In this document: piece by piece, positions 1 to 9,027 of the stretch
How positions within the stretch are numbered: position 1 is the first letter of the stretch
Layout: each line of letters begins with the position of its first letter
From: Corynebacterium yonathiae
GTDB lineage: Bacteria > Actinomycetota > Actinomycetes > Mycobacteriales > Mycobacteriaceae
NCBI RefSeq assembly: GCF_022288805.1
Contig: NZ_JAKOPM010000003.1
Location: forward strand, 119,901 to 183,900
Reading direction: 5' to 3'
Length of the DNA: 64,000 nt
The notes under the pieces: model-generated
Databases searched by the model: none
What the model saw: only the letters and a program-made list of their open reading frames with translations
Told to the model about the DNA's origin: nothing
Made by a program: the position numbers and the translations under genes

Positions 1-1285
1 TGACCGCGCGGTTACCAACGCCGATTCTCTACAGGGGGCTGTTGAGACCTCGCGTGAAGAGTTAAGTCGTGCGGAAGCTGATGTTGCTGGAGCCGAAAAC
101 CGAATCGCTCAGATCCACAGCCAAATAGAACAAGTAAGCGGCGAACCTGGGGCGAATGAGGAGTACCTTGCTAGCCTGCAAGGCGAGTTGGACCGAGCGA
201 ACAAGGATAAGCGAGATGCCGAGAATCGTGTGGTGCAACAGCGTCGAGAACTGGCGCAAAACGAAGCGCGACTGAACGCTACCCAAAGGTTTGCGGAGGC
301 AACTTTTGCTCGCCAGCAGGGGGCGGAATCTCTAGCGGCGAATGGAAGCGGCTTTCAGCTCTCTGAACAGGACACCTTTGATTCCAAGCCAAATCAAGTT
401 AATGAGCTTGACGAACAAGGGGATTCTGCTTCCGTCTTGGTCAACTCTGAGGACTTGACCGATCAGGACAAGTCAGAGACCTTTACTGATGAAGTGGTCG
501 GGGAGGGCTCCCCGCAGGCTCCTTCTGTCCCGGACGCATCCAACAATCTGGAAGACCGAGGGGCTGTCAACCAAGGGGGTACTACTCCTGAAGCTGAATT
601 TGGAAACGCCCTCAATCAGGGTGCTACCCCAACGTTCCAGAACGTCGACTTTGCAACTGGATCCTCTGTAAATGATGCGCTCGGACTTGCGAATGATATC
701 GCCGCGGCAGTTGACGAGGACGATGTGCGCACCCTGATGCAAGGCTCATCTGACTTGCTTGGATTGGGGAGCCCGAATACTGCACCTGCTGCGAGCGCTG
801 ACGCTCCTGAAGTAGATGAGGTAACGGAGTCCGAGGGAGCCATTACAGGTGCAGATGCTGGGCGCGATACTCAGATTGAAGCCGTTATTGCTCGTGCCGA
901 GTCTCAGGTGGGCGTCCCTTATGTTTGGGGAGGCGGCGATAATAACGGTCCTACTGGCGGGCTTCGAGACGGCGGAGTGGCTGACTCTTTCGGTGATTTC
1001 AATCAATCGGGTTTCGATTGCTCGGGTCTCGTGAAGTACGCCTATGCGGCAGCTGGCCTGGATCTGCCTCACTACACTGGTGCACAGTATCAGCAGGGCA
1101 AGAAGGTCCCTCGCGACAACGCGAAGCGTGGTGACCTTATTTTCTACGGGCCTGGTGGCAACCAGCACGTAGCTATCTACCTAGGCGACGGCCAAATGAT
1201 TGAAGCGCCGCAGTCTGGTCAGACTGTTTCAGTGGTTCCAGTTCGCTGGGGTGGCGCTACTCCCGACGTCGTGCGCCTTCTCTAA
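1..1285 (+). CDS. NlpC/P60 peptidoglycan endopeptidase, 5' end missing
   Basis: Secreted cell-wall hydrolase of the Rip/NlpC type, expected to cut peptide stems of peptidoglycan during cell separation. The reading frame is already open at base 2, so the N-terminus and signal peptide lie outside the window. The first ~100 visible residues are rich in Glu, Gln, Arg and Ala and look like a coiled coil, as in RipA/RipC. An acidic low-complexity linker follows (about 350-870). The C-terminal catalytic domain (about 880-1285) has the FDCSGL motif with the nucleophile Cys at 1019-1021, the NQHVAIY His, and MIEAP. Most of the sequence is visible and the family is clear. Which Rip paralogue it is cannot be decided without the N-terminus. 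Confidence 0.93.
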   Translation, partial: DRAVTNADSLQGAVETSREELSRAEADVAGAENRIAQIHSQIEQVSGEPGANEEYLASLQGELDRANKDKRDAENRVVQQRRELAQNEARLNATQRFAEATFARQQGAESLAANGSGFQLSEQDTFDSKPNQVNELDEQGDSASVLVNSEDLTDQDKSETFTDEVVGEGSPQAPSVPDASNNLEDRGAVNQGGTTPEAEFGNALNQGATPTFQNVDFATGSSVNDALGLANDIAAAVDEDDVRTLMQGSSDLLGLGSPNTAPAASADAPEVDEVTESEGAITGADAGRDTQIEAVIARAESQVGVPYVWGGGDNNGPTGGLRDGGVADSFGDFNQSGFDCSGLVKYAYAAAGLDLPHYTGAQYQQGKKVPRDNAKRGDLIFYGPGGNQHVAIYLGDGQMIEAPQSGQTVSVVPVRWGGATPDVVRLL

Positions 1286-1303
1286 TCTCCAACTTTCGGT
1301 TGG

Positions 1304-1309
1304 TATTGT
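1304..1309 (+). promoter_or_regulatory. -10 box of a leaderless hemH promoter
   Basis: TATTGT lies exactly 7 bases before the hemH ATG. There is no Shine-Dalgarno sequence between them. A start site at or next to the ATG is inferred. Confidence 0.5.
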
Positions 1310-1316
1310 TTAGGGC

Positions 1317-2390
1317 ATGACTGACGCACAACAGAATGTCCAAAACTTTGACGCCCTCCTCGTCCTTTCTTTCGGTGGCCCGGAAGGAAACGAGGAGGTC
1401 GTTCCATTTTTGGAGAACGTTACCCGTGGCCGAGGCATTCCTCGCGAACGGCTTGAAGTAGTGGGCGAGCACTATTATCACTTCGGAGGCGTAAGTCCGC
1501 TCAATGCGCTCAACCGCGAAATTATCGATCATGTTGATAACGAGTTGAAAAGACGCGGACATAATCTACCGGTCTACTTTGGTAACCGAAATTGGCACCC
1601 TTTTGCCAGTGAGACTGTGGAGAAGATGTCTCAGGACGGGGTTCGCAAGGTAGCTGTCTTCGCAACTTCCGCATGGGGTGGGTACTCCGCGTGCCGGCAA
1701 TATGACGAGGATATTCAACGCATGCGCGAGCATCTGGCGCAGCAGGGCCTGCCGGAGATTGAATTCACCAAGATTCGCCAGTTCTTTGATCATCCGAAAT
1801 TTGTGGCCGAAATGGCCGCTGCCGTAACAGAGGTCTGGGATCAGGTTCCGGAAGATAAGGATGAAACTTCGCGCCTACTATTTACCGCCCATTCGGTTCC
1901 CGTTGCGCACGATAACGTAGGCGGCGCGGAAGGTGATAAGAACCTTTACTCCCGCCAGGTGGCAGAGGCAGCTAGGTTGGTGGCGTTGCAGGCAGGCATT
2001 TCTGATTATGATCTTGTCTGGCAGTCTCGCTCAGGCAATCCACGCACTCCGTGGCTAGAACCAGACATTGTTGACCACACCACGGATATCCACCGCAAGG
2101 AGGGCATCGACACGGTGGTGGTATGCCCAATTGGTTTCATCTCCGACCATATGGAGGTTATTTGGGACCTTGATTCGGAGCTACGAAAGGCAGCGGATGA
2201 AATGGGTGTCAAGGTCCTGCGCACCCGTACCGCAGGCCCGACCCCGCGCTTTGCGGAGATGGTGGTCGATCTTGTGGAAGAGTTGGAGGAGGGCCGCGAC
2301 TGGGAGCTTAGTGGTCCGGTTACCGTCCAAGGATGCACGGTCAATGGCGCGCCATGTGCGGCGGGGTGTTGCGATATTTGGAACCGTTAA
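1317..2390 (+). CDS. hemH: Ferrochelatase (coproporphyrin type)
   Basis: Inserts ferrous iron into the porphyrin ring in heme synthesis. In actinobacteria the substrate is expected to be coproporphyrin III (CpfC), followed by decarboxylation to heme; this is family knowledge. The 357-residue length is normal. The N-terminus has LSFGGPEG, and the catalytic His is in the FTAHSVP segment. Cysteines cluster at the C-terminus ([13 protein letters not shown]), with another in SACRQYD, the pattern of [2Fe-2S]-binding actinobacterial ferrochelatases. The gene follows the NlpC/P60 gene by 31 bases but has its own TANNNT box 7 bases before the ATG, so it is probably transcribed separately and leaderless. 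Its stop overlaps the convergent neighbour by 4 bases. Confidence 0.97.
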   Translation: MTDAQQNVQNFDALLVLSFGGPEGNEEVVPFLENVTRGRGIPRERLEVVGEHYYHFGGVSPLNALNREIIDHVDNELKRRGHNLPVYFGNRNWHPFASETVEKMSQDGVRKVAVFATSAWGGYSACRQYDEDIQRMREHLAQQGLPEIEFTKIRQFFDHPKFVAEMAAAVTEVWDQVPEDKDETSRLLFTAHSVPVAHDNVGGAEGDKNLYSRQVAEAARLVALQAGISDYDLVWQSRSGNPRTPWLEPDIVDHTTDIHRKEGIDTVVVCPIGFISDHMEVIWDLDSELRKAADEMGVKVLRTRTAGPTPRFAEMVVDLVEELEEGRDWELSGPVTVQGCTVNGAPCAAGCCDIWNR

Positions 2391-3160
2391 CGCGCAAATT
2401 CTCCTAGGGCATAAGACACGCCCGTCATGCGGGCCTGGCGGATGTGGCGCCAGAGGCGGAGCAATTGCGGGTCGAGGCTGTGATCATTGATGCGGTCGGT
2501 AACCGTTTCGATGATTGCGGCTACTCGGTCGGCGCGGGCAAAAAGTTTGGCTGCGCGTGCCGGCGTCGATGGGGGAAGACCGGGCGTGTCATAGAAGTCG
2601 CTGAGTGTTCCCACGGTGAGACGAGGGTTGGGCAATGCTTCAGTGCTATATCCGGTTGAGGCGATGAGGTCCGCGGACTCATTAGTTGCTTGGGCGAGGA
2701 GGGCATCGGCTTCGCCGGGACTAAGCCAGGCTGGCGCAGGCAGCTGCTGCTTTTCGACGACCACTTGCCAGGCCGTATGGCTGTGGCGAATGTGGGGAAT
2801 GAGAGCCAAGTTTCGCAAGGGATCATTGGTGCGAACTATGATTGCCCCGGCAGAACTTTGAACAGCTGCGTGATAGGACTCCGATCCTGCGGGTAAGGAA
2901 GGAGGCTCTCCTGGCCCGGAAAGCGCAAGGCGCACAATGGGCTCGGCGCCTCTACCGCGCTCGGCGGTAAGTTCGGCGGTCTCTGCGCGCAGTAGCGCCA
3001 GCACATCGGCGAACGGAGCTTCGTCCACGCCCTCCGGACGCCCGCCTAGTTCAGTGAGCGCATCCAATAAATCATCGGTGGATTCGTGTCCCCACAGCCA
3101 TGACCCCAGCCAGACAGCAGTGTTTTGTAAAGGTGACCATACTTCGGCGCGCATATCCAT
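2387..3160 (-). CDS. Conserved hypothetical protein, ~257 aa
   Basis: I do not recognise a family. The protein is soluble-looking, with no signal peptide or membrane segment. It has an N-terminal Trp-rich patch (VWLGSWLWG) and Ala/Leu-rich helices, and ends in a basic helix around [11 protein letters not shown]. The frame stays open far upstream to 3592, but that part is antisense to the divergent gene at 3194, so the ATG at 3160 was chosen; a second ATG lies at 3154. A TAGACT box (minus strand, 3169-3174) sits 8 bases before this ATG. The gene converges with hemH by a 4-base overlap. Full length and coding composition argue that it is real. Confidence 0.8.
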   Translation of the reverse strand: MDMRAEVWSPLQNTAVWLGSWLWGHESTDDLLDALTELGGRPEGVDEAPFADVLALLRAETAELTAERGRGAEPIVRLALSGPGEPPSLPAGSESYHAAVQSSAGAIIVRTNDPLRNLALIPHIRHSHTAWQVVVEKQQLPAPAWLSPGEADALLAQATNESADLIASTGYSTEALPNPRLTVGTLSDFYDTPGLPPSTPARAAKLFARADRVAAIIETVTDRINDHSLDPQLLRLWRHIRQARMTGVSYALGEFAR

Positions 3161-3168
3161 GGCGAGCC

Positions 3169-3185
3169 AGTCTAGTAGATAGACT
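3169..3185. promoter_or_regulatory. Back-to-back divergent -10 boxes
   Basis: TAGACT occurs on the minus strand (3169-3174) and on the plus strand (3180-3185). Each lies 8 bases before the start codon it faces (3160 minus, 3194 plus). With 5 bases between the boxes, each -35 region would overlap the other gene's start region. Confidence 0.5.
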
Positions 3186-3193
3186 ATCGGGCC

Positions 3194-4033
3194 ATGAGTT
3201 TTGATCCTTATGGCGGAGACATTTTTGCTGGCCACTCGCGGTCGAAGCCGCGGCAATACCCTGAAGTACCTGCTGAGCCCGGAATGGTAGTAGAAGTGCG
3301 TGGCGATGATTTTGTAGGGGCTGTCATGGGGGTGGACAAAACCGTTTTCGGCGAGGTGGTACGCCTTGAGGATCGCCACGGGGTGGAGCGCGTCTTCAAT
3401 CTGGTTAAGGGTGGTTTCTTGGTGGAGGGTAAGCCGGTGACGCTTACCCGGTACGTCGAAAAGCAGGCACCCCGTAAAACCAACTCTGGTTCGCGACGTG
3501 TTGAAAACGTGGAGGCCAAGGTCGCCGCGCCATCGCGCATTTGGGTTGAAGGCGTGCACGACGCCGCCATTGTGGAAAAGGTATGGGGCCACGACCTGCG
3601 CGTGGAAGGCGTAGTGGTGGAATACCTTGAAGGCCTAGACAACTTGGAAGAACGCCTGGCGGAATTTCAGCCCGGGCCTGGTCGCAGGGTCGGAGTTTTG
3701 GCGGATCACCTCGTCCAAGGTTCCAAGGAAACCCGGTTGACGGAAGCCGTGGGGGAGCATGTCCTAGTTACTGGACATCCATTCATCGATATTTGGGCAG
3801 CGGTGAAACCGCAGCGCGTTGGCTTGCGCGCATGGCCAGAAGTACCGTATGGCGAAGATTGGAAGACCGGCATTTGCCGCCGCGTGGGGTGGAGTGACCC
3901 GAAAGACGGGTGGCGACATGTATATAACGCCGTGCATTCTTTCCGCGATCTCGACTCCAGCCTGATTGGCGCGGTGGAGCGGCTCGTAGACTTCGTCACA
4001 ACACCTGAATTGAGCAAGTCTGATTTGCTCTAG
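3194..4033 (+). CDS. DUF3097 family protein
   Basis: Actinobacterial conserved protein of unknown function, 279 residues, the usual family length. The N-terminal ~90 residues look like a small beta domain (EPGMVVEVRGDDFVGAVMG). The middle begins with IWVEGVHDAAIVEKVWGHDL, which resembles the Glu-containing strand of a TOPRIM fold; this is my reading, not an established activity. No signal peptide is present. It is divergent from the hypothetical at 2387-3160 across only 33 bases, and its stop overlaps the convergent HTH gene by 4 bases. Confidence 0.88.
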   Translation: MSFDPYGGDIFAGHSRSKPRQYPEVPAEPGMVVEVRGDDFVGAVMGVDKTVFGEVVRLEDRHGVERVFNLVKGGFLVEGKPVTLTRYVEKQAPRKTNSGSRRVENVEAKVAAPSRIWVEGVHDAAIVEKVWGHDLRVEGVVVEYLEGLDNLEERLAEFQPGPGRRVGVLADHLVQGSKETRLTEAVGEHVLVTGHPFIDIWAAVKPQRVGLRAWPEVPYGEDWKTGICRRVGWSDPKDGWRHVYNAVHSFRDLDSSLIGAVERLVDFVTTPELSKSDLL

Positions 4034-4608
4034 GGGTAGGTGAGGTTGGCGCGTTCAATCAGGTTGACGGCCAACTGCCATCCCGCCATTTCTGCGCTCC
4101 AGCCGGCCGCCTGAAGGCGCTGGGACATGGCTTGTTTGGAAATGCCTAACTCTTCGGCCGCTTCATTTTGGTTAAGTCCCGCGCGTACCAAAGAAGTAGC
4201 CTCGCGCCCCTCGATCGTGCGCTTGTGGAGTACGTATCCGAGCAGGGCAAAGGTGGCCGCAATATCGCTTGCCTCGGAAGCACGGCCGCGCTTATTGATC
4301 TTGGCGTAGACCTGCCCCATGCGTGCGGACTTCTTTAGTGCAGCGGTAGCTACCTGGCGCGCGCCTTCCTCGTCTTCTTGGTTGCCTGGGCTAATCCCGA
4401 TGCCGATGGCCCAGTCGCCGTCGGCAAGCAGGGCCATGACCACGTCGCATACGGCCGTTGCTGAGTCAACTACGGCGCAGATATCTTCCACTCCAAGGAC
4501 ATGGAACTCGCCTACGCCGTTGAGGGTGGATAATGCCGATGCGGATCGCTGGACTAACTCTGCGCGGCGCACAGAGCGGCCGCGGTAGCGGGCGTGGACA
4601 GCAAGCAC
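4030..4608 (-). CDS. HTH DNA-binding protein, 192 aa
   Basis: Likely DNA-binding regulator. The C-terminal part carries a clear helix-turn-helix around residues 145-170 (NQNEAAEELGISKQAMSQRL), followed by a short amphipathic tail. The N-terminal ~100 residues (GVGEFHVLGVEDICAVVDSA, then WAIGIGISPG) resemble the sensor half of SatD-like or MarR-like proteins, but this is weak. The start is GTG at 4608 with AGGAGG seven bases upstream. It lies alone on the minus strand and is convergent with the DUF3097 gene. The target is unknown. Confidence 0.85.
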   Translation of the reverse strand: MLAVHARYRGRSVRRAELVQRSASALSTLNGVGEFHVLGVEDICAVVDSATAVCDVVMALLADGDWAIGIGISPGNQEDEEGARQVATAALKKSARMGQVYAKINKRGRASEASDIAATFALLGYVLHKRTIEGREATSLVRAGLNQNEAAEELGISKQAMSQRLQAAGWSAEMAGWQLAVNLIERANLTYP

Positions 4609-4661
4609 AGAAATCCTCCTTTAGGAACCAATTGCGAAATAGTCTACCGCTCGTACTTGAC

Positions 4662-5378
4662 TTAGGGGCGAGTGGGCAGGCGTGAATCCACATACAGCCC
4701 GCCTATGCCGATCGCCGCAAAGATGACCATGGCGGCGACAATGCCGGGCGAGGTGCTGCCGGTGAGGGCATCACCGAAGAATACACCTAGGGCTGTAGTG
4801 GGGATGGAACCAAGAAGGGTGGCTAAAACGAAGTGGCTCGGCTTCACAGGGGTCAAAGCTGCAACATAATTTAGGAGACTAAAGGGAACGCCCGCCACCA
4901 TGCGGAGGGAAGCGATGGCCAGCCAGCCACGCCGCTCTAGATGGGCGTTTATCTTGAACACTGCGGGGTGAGTTAGGTGCGGGCGGATCCAGTCGCCGAG
5001 GAGCTTGCGAACAATAAGAAGCGACAAGGCTGCTGACACGGTCAGGGCGCACAAGGATAAGGTGAGGCCCTTCCATGGGCCGAATAGAATTCCGGCGGTT
5101 ACTGTCCAGACCGTCCGAGGAAACGGGAACTGGGTAAATATGACATAACCCAGAGCGAAAAGAGGTGGAAACCACACGCCGAGGCGAGCGGAGCATTCAC
5201 GAAGTTGGGCCACATTTGGTACGTCGAAGAAATGAAACAAGACTATGACGGTGACGATGGCGGCGATAACAGTTATCCAGCGACGCACCGTCCAATGGAG
5301 GATTGACTCCCAAGCGGACTGGGCGAGCAAAAAGAGGAAGTGGCCGAAGCTGCGCGCCCAACTCAAAAGTGTGGTCAT
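4662..5378 (-). CDS. TVP38/TMEM64 (VTT/DedA-like) membrane protein
   Basis: Integral inner-membrane protein of about 238 residues with several hydrophobic helices. The VTT-domain core is visible: FPFPRTVWTVTAGILFGPWKG, followed by a run of small residues and a second re-entrant-like region (GVPFSLLNYVAALTPV). The family is implicated in lipid scrambling or transport. The frame runs upstream to 5483, but that part would overlap the tRNA-Leu gene, so the ATG at 5378 (MTTLLSW) was taken. No operon partner is evident. Confidence 0.9.
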   Translation of the reverse strand: MTTLLSWARSFGHFLFLLAQSAWESILHWTVRRWITVIAAIVTVIVLFHFFDVPNVAQLRECSARLGVWFPPLFALGYVIFTQFPFPRTVWTVTAGILFGPWKGLTLSLCALTVSAALSLLIVRKLLGDWIRPHLTHPAVFKINAHLERRGWLAIASLRMVAGVPFSLLNYVAALTPVKPSHFVLATLLGSIPTTALGVFFGDALTGSTSPGIVAAMVIFAAIGIGGLYVDSRLPTRP

Positions 5379-5456
5379 GGGGGCGATAGTAATCCTAATG
5401 AGAGTGCTGAATAGAAAAATCCGGCGGCTACCTTGAAGATAACCGCCGGACCGCTG

Positions 5457-5542
5457 TGCCCGAGGGGGGACTTGAACCCCCACGTCCGTTAATAGGACAC
5501 TAGCACCTCAAGCTAGCGCGTCTGCCATTCCGCCACCCGGGC
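5457..5542 (-). tRNA. tRNA-Leu(GAG)
   Basis: The complement folds as a class II tRNA. The acceptor stem is GCCCGGG with CTCGGGC (one G-U) plus discriminator A. The anticodon stem CTAGC/GCTAG has loop TTGAGGT, giving anticodon GAG. A variable arm is present, followed by a T-loop GTTCAAGTC. Length is 86 bases and CCA is not encoded. Confidence 0.95.
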
Positions 5543-5766
5543 AGGGTGTTTATCAGCCCCTCGGCTGGGCACTCCGATACTGTATCCTGCTCTGGGCTTG
5601 CTTTACAAATCGCCAGCGCACGGTGTGAAAATCTTCCCGTTAAGGTAGAGAAGAAATACATCGTTGTAAGCCTGGGTGGACGGCGTGACCTGTGGGGGAC
5701 TTTTCGTCGCGGCTTGGGGGTACACCACATCGACAGTAGCTTGTGAGGTGGGGTACAAAGGAGTCT

Positions 5767-6306
5767 ATGACTACTTATGCAGATGACTCCCGCTTTCCAG
5801 GACCCGATCCCTATGCGGCGCTACGCGATGTTCCTTCCTTCGTTCTCTCCTCCACCGATGTGGTCGAAGGCGACGAGCTGCAAGAAAAGCTCCGGGCGCC
5901 AGAAAACGTTTCCCCTCAGCTTGCATGGTCCGGTTTGCCGGAAGGCACTAAGTCCCTGGCCGTAACCTGTTTCGACCCAGATGCGCCCACCGCTTCTGGT
6001 TTCTGGCACTGGGCGGCGTTCAATATCCCCGCTGAGGTAAGCGAGTTGCCTACCAATGCTGGTGCTGCAGAAGACCTGGGCATTGACGGCGTCATTAGCC
6101 TGCGCAATGATTCGGGTGAGCGAACTTACTATGGTGCTAACCCTCCTGCAGGTCACGCACCTCACCGCTACCTGTATGCAGTCCATGCAGTAGACGTGGA
6201 AAAGCTCGATATCGACCCAGATGCAACGCCGACTGTGCTCGGTTTCAACCTGCATTTCCACGCGCTAGGCCGTGCCATTTTGTGGGGCTGGTACGAGGCA
6301 AAGTAA
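5767..6306 (+). CDS. YbhB/YbcL (PEBP, Raf-kinase-inhibitor-like) protein
   Basis: Phosphatidylethanolamine-binding-protein fold, 179 residues, cytosolic. Ligand-pocket motifs are present: the DPDAPTASGFWHWAAFNIP segment and the GANPPAGHAPHRYLYAVHA segment. The homologue in M. tuberculosis is Rv2140c, which also neighbours pyrD, so synteny supports the call. The physiological role is not settled. The ATG at 5767 was chosen over an upstream in-frame ATG because AAAGGAG lies just before it. The stop overlaps the next gene's ATG by one base (TAATG), so the two are translationally coupled. Confidence 0.94.
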   Translation: MTTYADDSRFPGPDPYAALRDVPSFVLSSTDVVEGDELQEKLRAPENVSPQLAWSGLPEGTKSLAVTCFDPDAPTASGFWHWAAFNIPAEVSELPTNAGAAEDLGIDGVISLRNDSGERTYYGANPPAGHAPHRYLYAVHAVDVEKLDIDPDATPTVLGFNLHFHALGRAILWGWYEAK

Positions 6307-6698
6307 TGGCACGTAGCTCTAGTACATCGCAGGCGAGCCCACCAGCAACCCTGCGGGTTGGCGGTGCCTTCATGGTGGTTGCATTCGTGCTGGCTCTTTT
6401 CGCGTTAATCTCTGTCTTCACGGATGGCTGGGGAGCCGATTTCGCATGGACGTATTCGAAGGCAGCTATTGTTGCTGCTGCGTTCCTCGTCGGGGCCTTT
6501 AGCACCATGAGCAAGAGTCAGGCGGGAAGCCGCGCCCAGGTTTCAGCATTAGTGGCTGCGATCGTAGTCATCGCGGCGAGCCGCTTCTTACCCGGCGGAA
6601 TTTTATTTACCCAAGCGCAATTTTGGGTGCTGTTCTACGCCGGTTTCGCAGTGCTGTGTGCACTTATTCTCCGGCGCAGCGCTATGGCACAAGCCTAG
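6306..6698 (+). CDS. Small membrane protein, 130 aa, 4 TM helices
   Basis: Unrecognised membrane protein with about four hydrophobic segments: VGGAFMVVAFVLALFALI, a helix around AAIVAAAFLVGAF, one around VSALVAAIVVIAA, and the C-terminal FWVLFYAGFAVLCALIL. The N-terminus is a Ser-rich cytoplasmic tail. Its ATG overlaps the PEBP-like gene's stop codon, so it is the second gene of that operon. No function can be assigned. Confidence 0.85.
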   Translation: MARSSSTSQASPPATLRVGGAFMVVAFVLALFALISVFTDGWGADFAWTYSKAAIVAAAFLVGAFSTMSKSQAGSRAQVSALVAAIVVIAASRFLPGGILFTQAQFWVLFYAGFAVLCALILRRSAMAQA

Positions 6699-6794
6699 CC
6701 AGTGCCGTGTAGACAAAGAAAATCCGCCCGCCACCTGCCTAAAGCAGGGAAGGGAGGCAGACTATCTTCCTTAAACGAGAGTCTTCGATTGGGA

Positions 6795-7910
6795 TTAATC
6801 CACGGGCTTCCACGGGAGGCCTGAGCCAACTGCCTGCGAAATATTGTGCAAGCCGTGGGCACGGATTTGGGCGGCAATGCCACGGTGGATATCGCGGATC
6901 CAATCCGGACCGCCGTAGATGAGGCCGGTGTAGCCTTGCAACAGGGAAGCGCCGGAAGTGATGCGTTCCCATGCCTGCTCCGGCGTGGAGATGCCCCCGA
7001 CGGAGATGAGGGTGAGCTGGCCGCCAACTCGCTCATTGAGTCGGAGCAGTACCTCTAGGGAGCGCTCAGCTACCGGAGGGCCGGATACGCCACCGGCACC
7101 CATGTCTTTCACCTCGGCGGGTGGGGTCTTCAGGCCCTCACGGGAAATAGTGGTATTAGTCGCTACGATTCCGTCGAGGCCGAGTTCAAGGGCTAGGTCT
7201 GCCACTGCATCTACGTCGGCATCAGAAAGATCGGGAGCGATTTTCACCAACACTGGAACTGCGGTGCATTCTTGCACGGCAGAAAGAATGGGGCGCAGCG
7301 ACTCCACTGCTTGCAGGTCGCGCAGGCCCGGGGTATTGGGCGAAGAAACATTGACTACCAAGAAATCTGCTAGGTCGCCTAATACGGACGCGGAGCGGCG
7401 GTAGTCTTCTACAGCATGCTCGGCAGGGGTTATTTTGGTCTTGCCAATATTGATGCCTATGACATCGCTGTAGCGGCGCTTGCGCAGGTTTTCTGCGGCA
7501 GCTGCTGCACCTTCATTGTTAAAGCCCATGCGGTTCAGGATGGCTTTATCTGCCTTGAGGCGGAAAAGGCGCGGAGCCGGGTTGCCGGGCTGTGGTTGGG
7601 CGGTGACGGTGCCCAACTCTGCAAAGCCAAAGCCAATCGGGGACCAAGTATCAGCCGCCGCGGCGTTCTTATCGAATCCGGCGGCAAGGCCCAGCGGACG
7701 GGGGAACTCGACGTCAAAGACCTCTTGGCGTAGCACCGGATCGTTGACCGGCAGTACCTTTGCCAGGGCCCGGTTGGCCGGCCCGGCCGCTTGGAGTCCG
7801 CTCAGGGCAGTGTTGATGATTCCGTGGATTCGCTCCGGGCTAAGCTGAAACATGCCACGCAACGCCACTTGGTAGGCCTGCGCGCGCAGTCGTTCGATAG
7901 TGCTGGGCAT
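6795..7910 (-). CDS. pyrD: Dihydroorotate dehydrogenase (quinone), class 2
   Basis: Fourth step of de novo pyrimidine synthesis: oxidises dihydroorotate to orotate with FMN and passes electrons to quinone at the membrane. At 371 residues it has the N-terminal helical extension ([19 protein letters not shown]) typical of the membrane-associated class 2 enzymes. Family signatures include [12 protein letters not shown], the [18 protein letters not shown] segment with the catalytic Ser, [11 protein letters not shown], and GGVSGPPV. It lies 4 bases downstream of the lipoprotein gene at 7915-8961 in the same direction, so they are probably co-transcribed, the same pairing as lppL-pyrD in M. tuberculosis. 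Confidence 0.97.
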   Translation of the reverse strand: MPSTIERLRAQAYQVALRGMFQLSPERIHGIINTALSGLQAAGPANRALAKVLPVNDPVLRQEVFDVEFPRPLGLAAGFDKNAAAADTWSPIGFGFAELGTVTAQPQPGNPAPRLFRLKADKAILNRMGFNNEGAAAAAENLRKRRYSDVIGINIGKTKITPAEHAVEDYRRSASVLGDLADFLVVNVSSPNTPGLRDLQAVESLRPILSAVQECTAVPVLVKIAPDLSDADVDAVADLALELGLDGIVATNTTISREGLKTPPAEVKDMGAGGVSGPPVAERSLEVLLRLNERVGGQLTLISVGGISTPEQAWERITSGASLLQGYTGLIYGGPDWIRDIHRGIAAQIRAHGLHNISQAVGSGLPWKPVD

Positions 7911-7914
7911 GGTG

Positions 7915-8961
7915 TTAAGACTCCTTCTTCAGGTGCGGTGTGTCCACAAACTGCAGGCCGTGGCCGGTGGCGGAGGCGGCGACGAAGGTGCCGTCGCCAA
8001 GCACGGCGATATTTTGTGCGTCTGGGACGGTGGGAATATCGCCGCGTAGCTTTGGAACGCCCTTATCTATGGCATAGGCGTGAGCCGTATTTGTGTCGGT
8101 GGCGCTGACCCACGCCAGATTGCGCTCTTTATCCCAGGCTACGCCCCATGGGGTGCCATCTACGTTGCCGTATTGGTGCAGGCGAACGACGTCATCGGAA
8201 GTGTAGATAGCCAATCGGCCGCCCTCGGTATCGGAGGCGAGGACAACGCCGTTGTCGCCCACCGCGATGCTCCCTACGCCCTGGCCTACGCGTAGGCGGC
8301 CGCCCGCGCGGTCATTAGTCCAATCCACGTTTTGAATGGTGGAATCCTCGCGGAGGATGCGTACCACCCCATCGTCACCCGTGGAATTGGGCACGGCCAG
8401 GAGCTGATCCGATCCGGCTTCGACCTCGATGTCGCCTTCGCGTTTGCCATCTTTATAGATGCCTACTGTGCTGGAATCGGCTGAGGTGGCGAAGACCTCG
8501 CCGCTGGATAGCTGGGTCGCAACGGTAACGGGAGTCTCTTCTTCCATACGGACCTCCTCGGGAGAATCGGGAGAGGAGGGATCGATGAGCAGGACCTTTT
8601 CTGGGCAGGCCAGTACGAAGCCTGAGGAAGATGAGCTGAGATCGCCGCACTCCGCGGAAATGTCTAAAGCAGTGGCCTTATTTTCAGCAAGCTCTTTCTG
8701 ACTGCCAATGAGAAGCTGGTTCTTAGTGCGCACGGCGAGCACGTCAGCAAAGGCGGCAAGGTCCGTGATGTCCTCTTTGAGGTCTACGACGGTGCCCTCC
8801 GGGTCTGCCTTGACAGGGGAGGCCGCCGGGGTGGCGTTGCCCTTAACCGCGGTTTCTGGATCGGCCCCCACGCCCACTTCGGACTGGCAGGCGGCCAATG
8901 CGGTGGCGCTTAACGCCAGCAAACTGGAAAAGACAAGTGCGGTGCCGGATTGAGATTTCAC
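7915..8961 (-). CDS. LppL-like lipoprotein with beta-propeller-type repeats
   Basis: Predicted lipoprotein of 348 residues. The N-terminal signal peptide ends in a lipobox (ALAACQS), so the Cys would be acylated and the protein anchored outside the membrane. The mature part is beta-rich with repeated short blades ([34 protein letters not shown]), consistent with a six- or seven-bladed propeller. GTG at 8961 was chosen because it puts the signal sequence at the N-terminus; the frame upstream is only antisense to uppP. It sits directly before pyrD, as lppL (Rv2138) does in M. tuberculosis. The ligand is unknown. Confidence 0.88.
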   Translation of the reverse strand: MKSQSGTALVFSSLLALSATALAACQSEVGVGADPETAVKGNATPAASPVKADPEGTVVDLKEDITDLAAFADVLAVRTKNQLLIGSQKELAENKATALDISAECGDLSSSSSGFVLACPEKVLLIDPSSPDSPEEVRMEEETPVTVATQLSSGEVFATSADSSTVGIYKDGKREGDIEVEAGSDQLLAVPNSTGDDGVVRILREDSTIQNVDWTNDRAGGRLRVGQGVGSIAVGDNGVVLASDTEGGRLAIYTSDDVVRLHQYGNVDGTPWGVAWDKERNLAWVSATDTNTAHAYAIDKGVPKLRGDIPTVPDAQNIAVLGDGTFVAASATGHGLQFVDTPHLKKES

Positions 8962-9027
8962 GGCTACTAATCCTAACAGTGCGCGTTGTAAAAACCCGAA
9001 GCTTAGCGCGGCTGTAGGGTAAAGCAG

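Noticed and set aside
3161..3592. N-terminal extension of the minus-strand hypothetical gene
   Set aside because: Antisense to the divergent DUF3097 gene, and a good promoter/start arrangement exists at 3160.
5379..5483. Upstream extension of the TVP38 protein
   Set aside because: It would run into the tRNA-Leu gene; the ATG at 5378 gives the normal family start.
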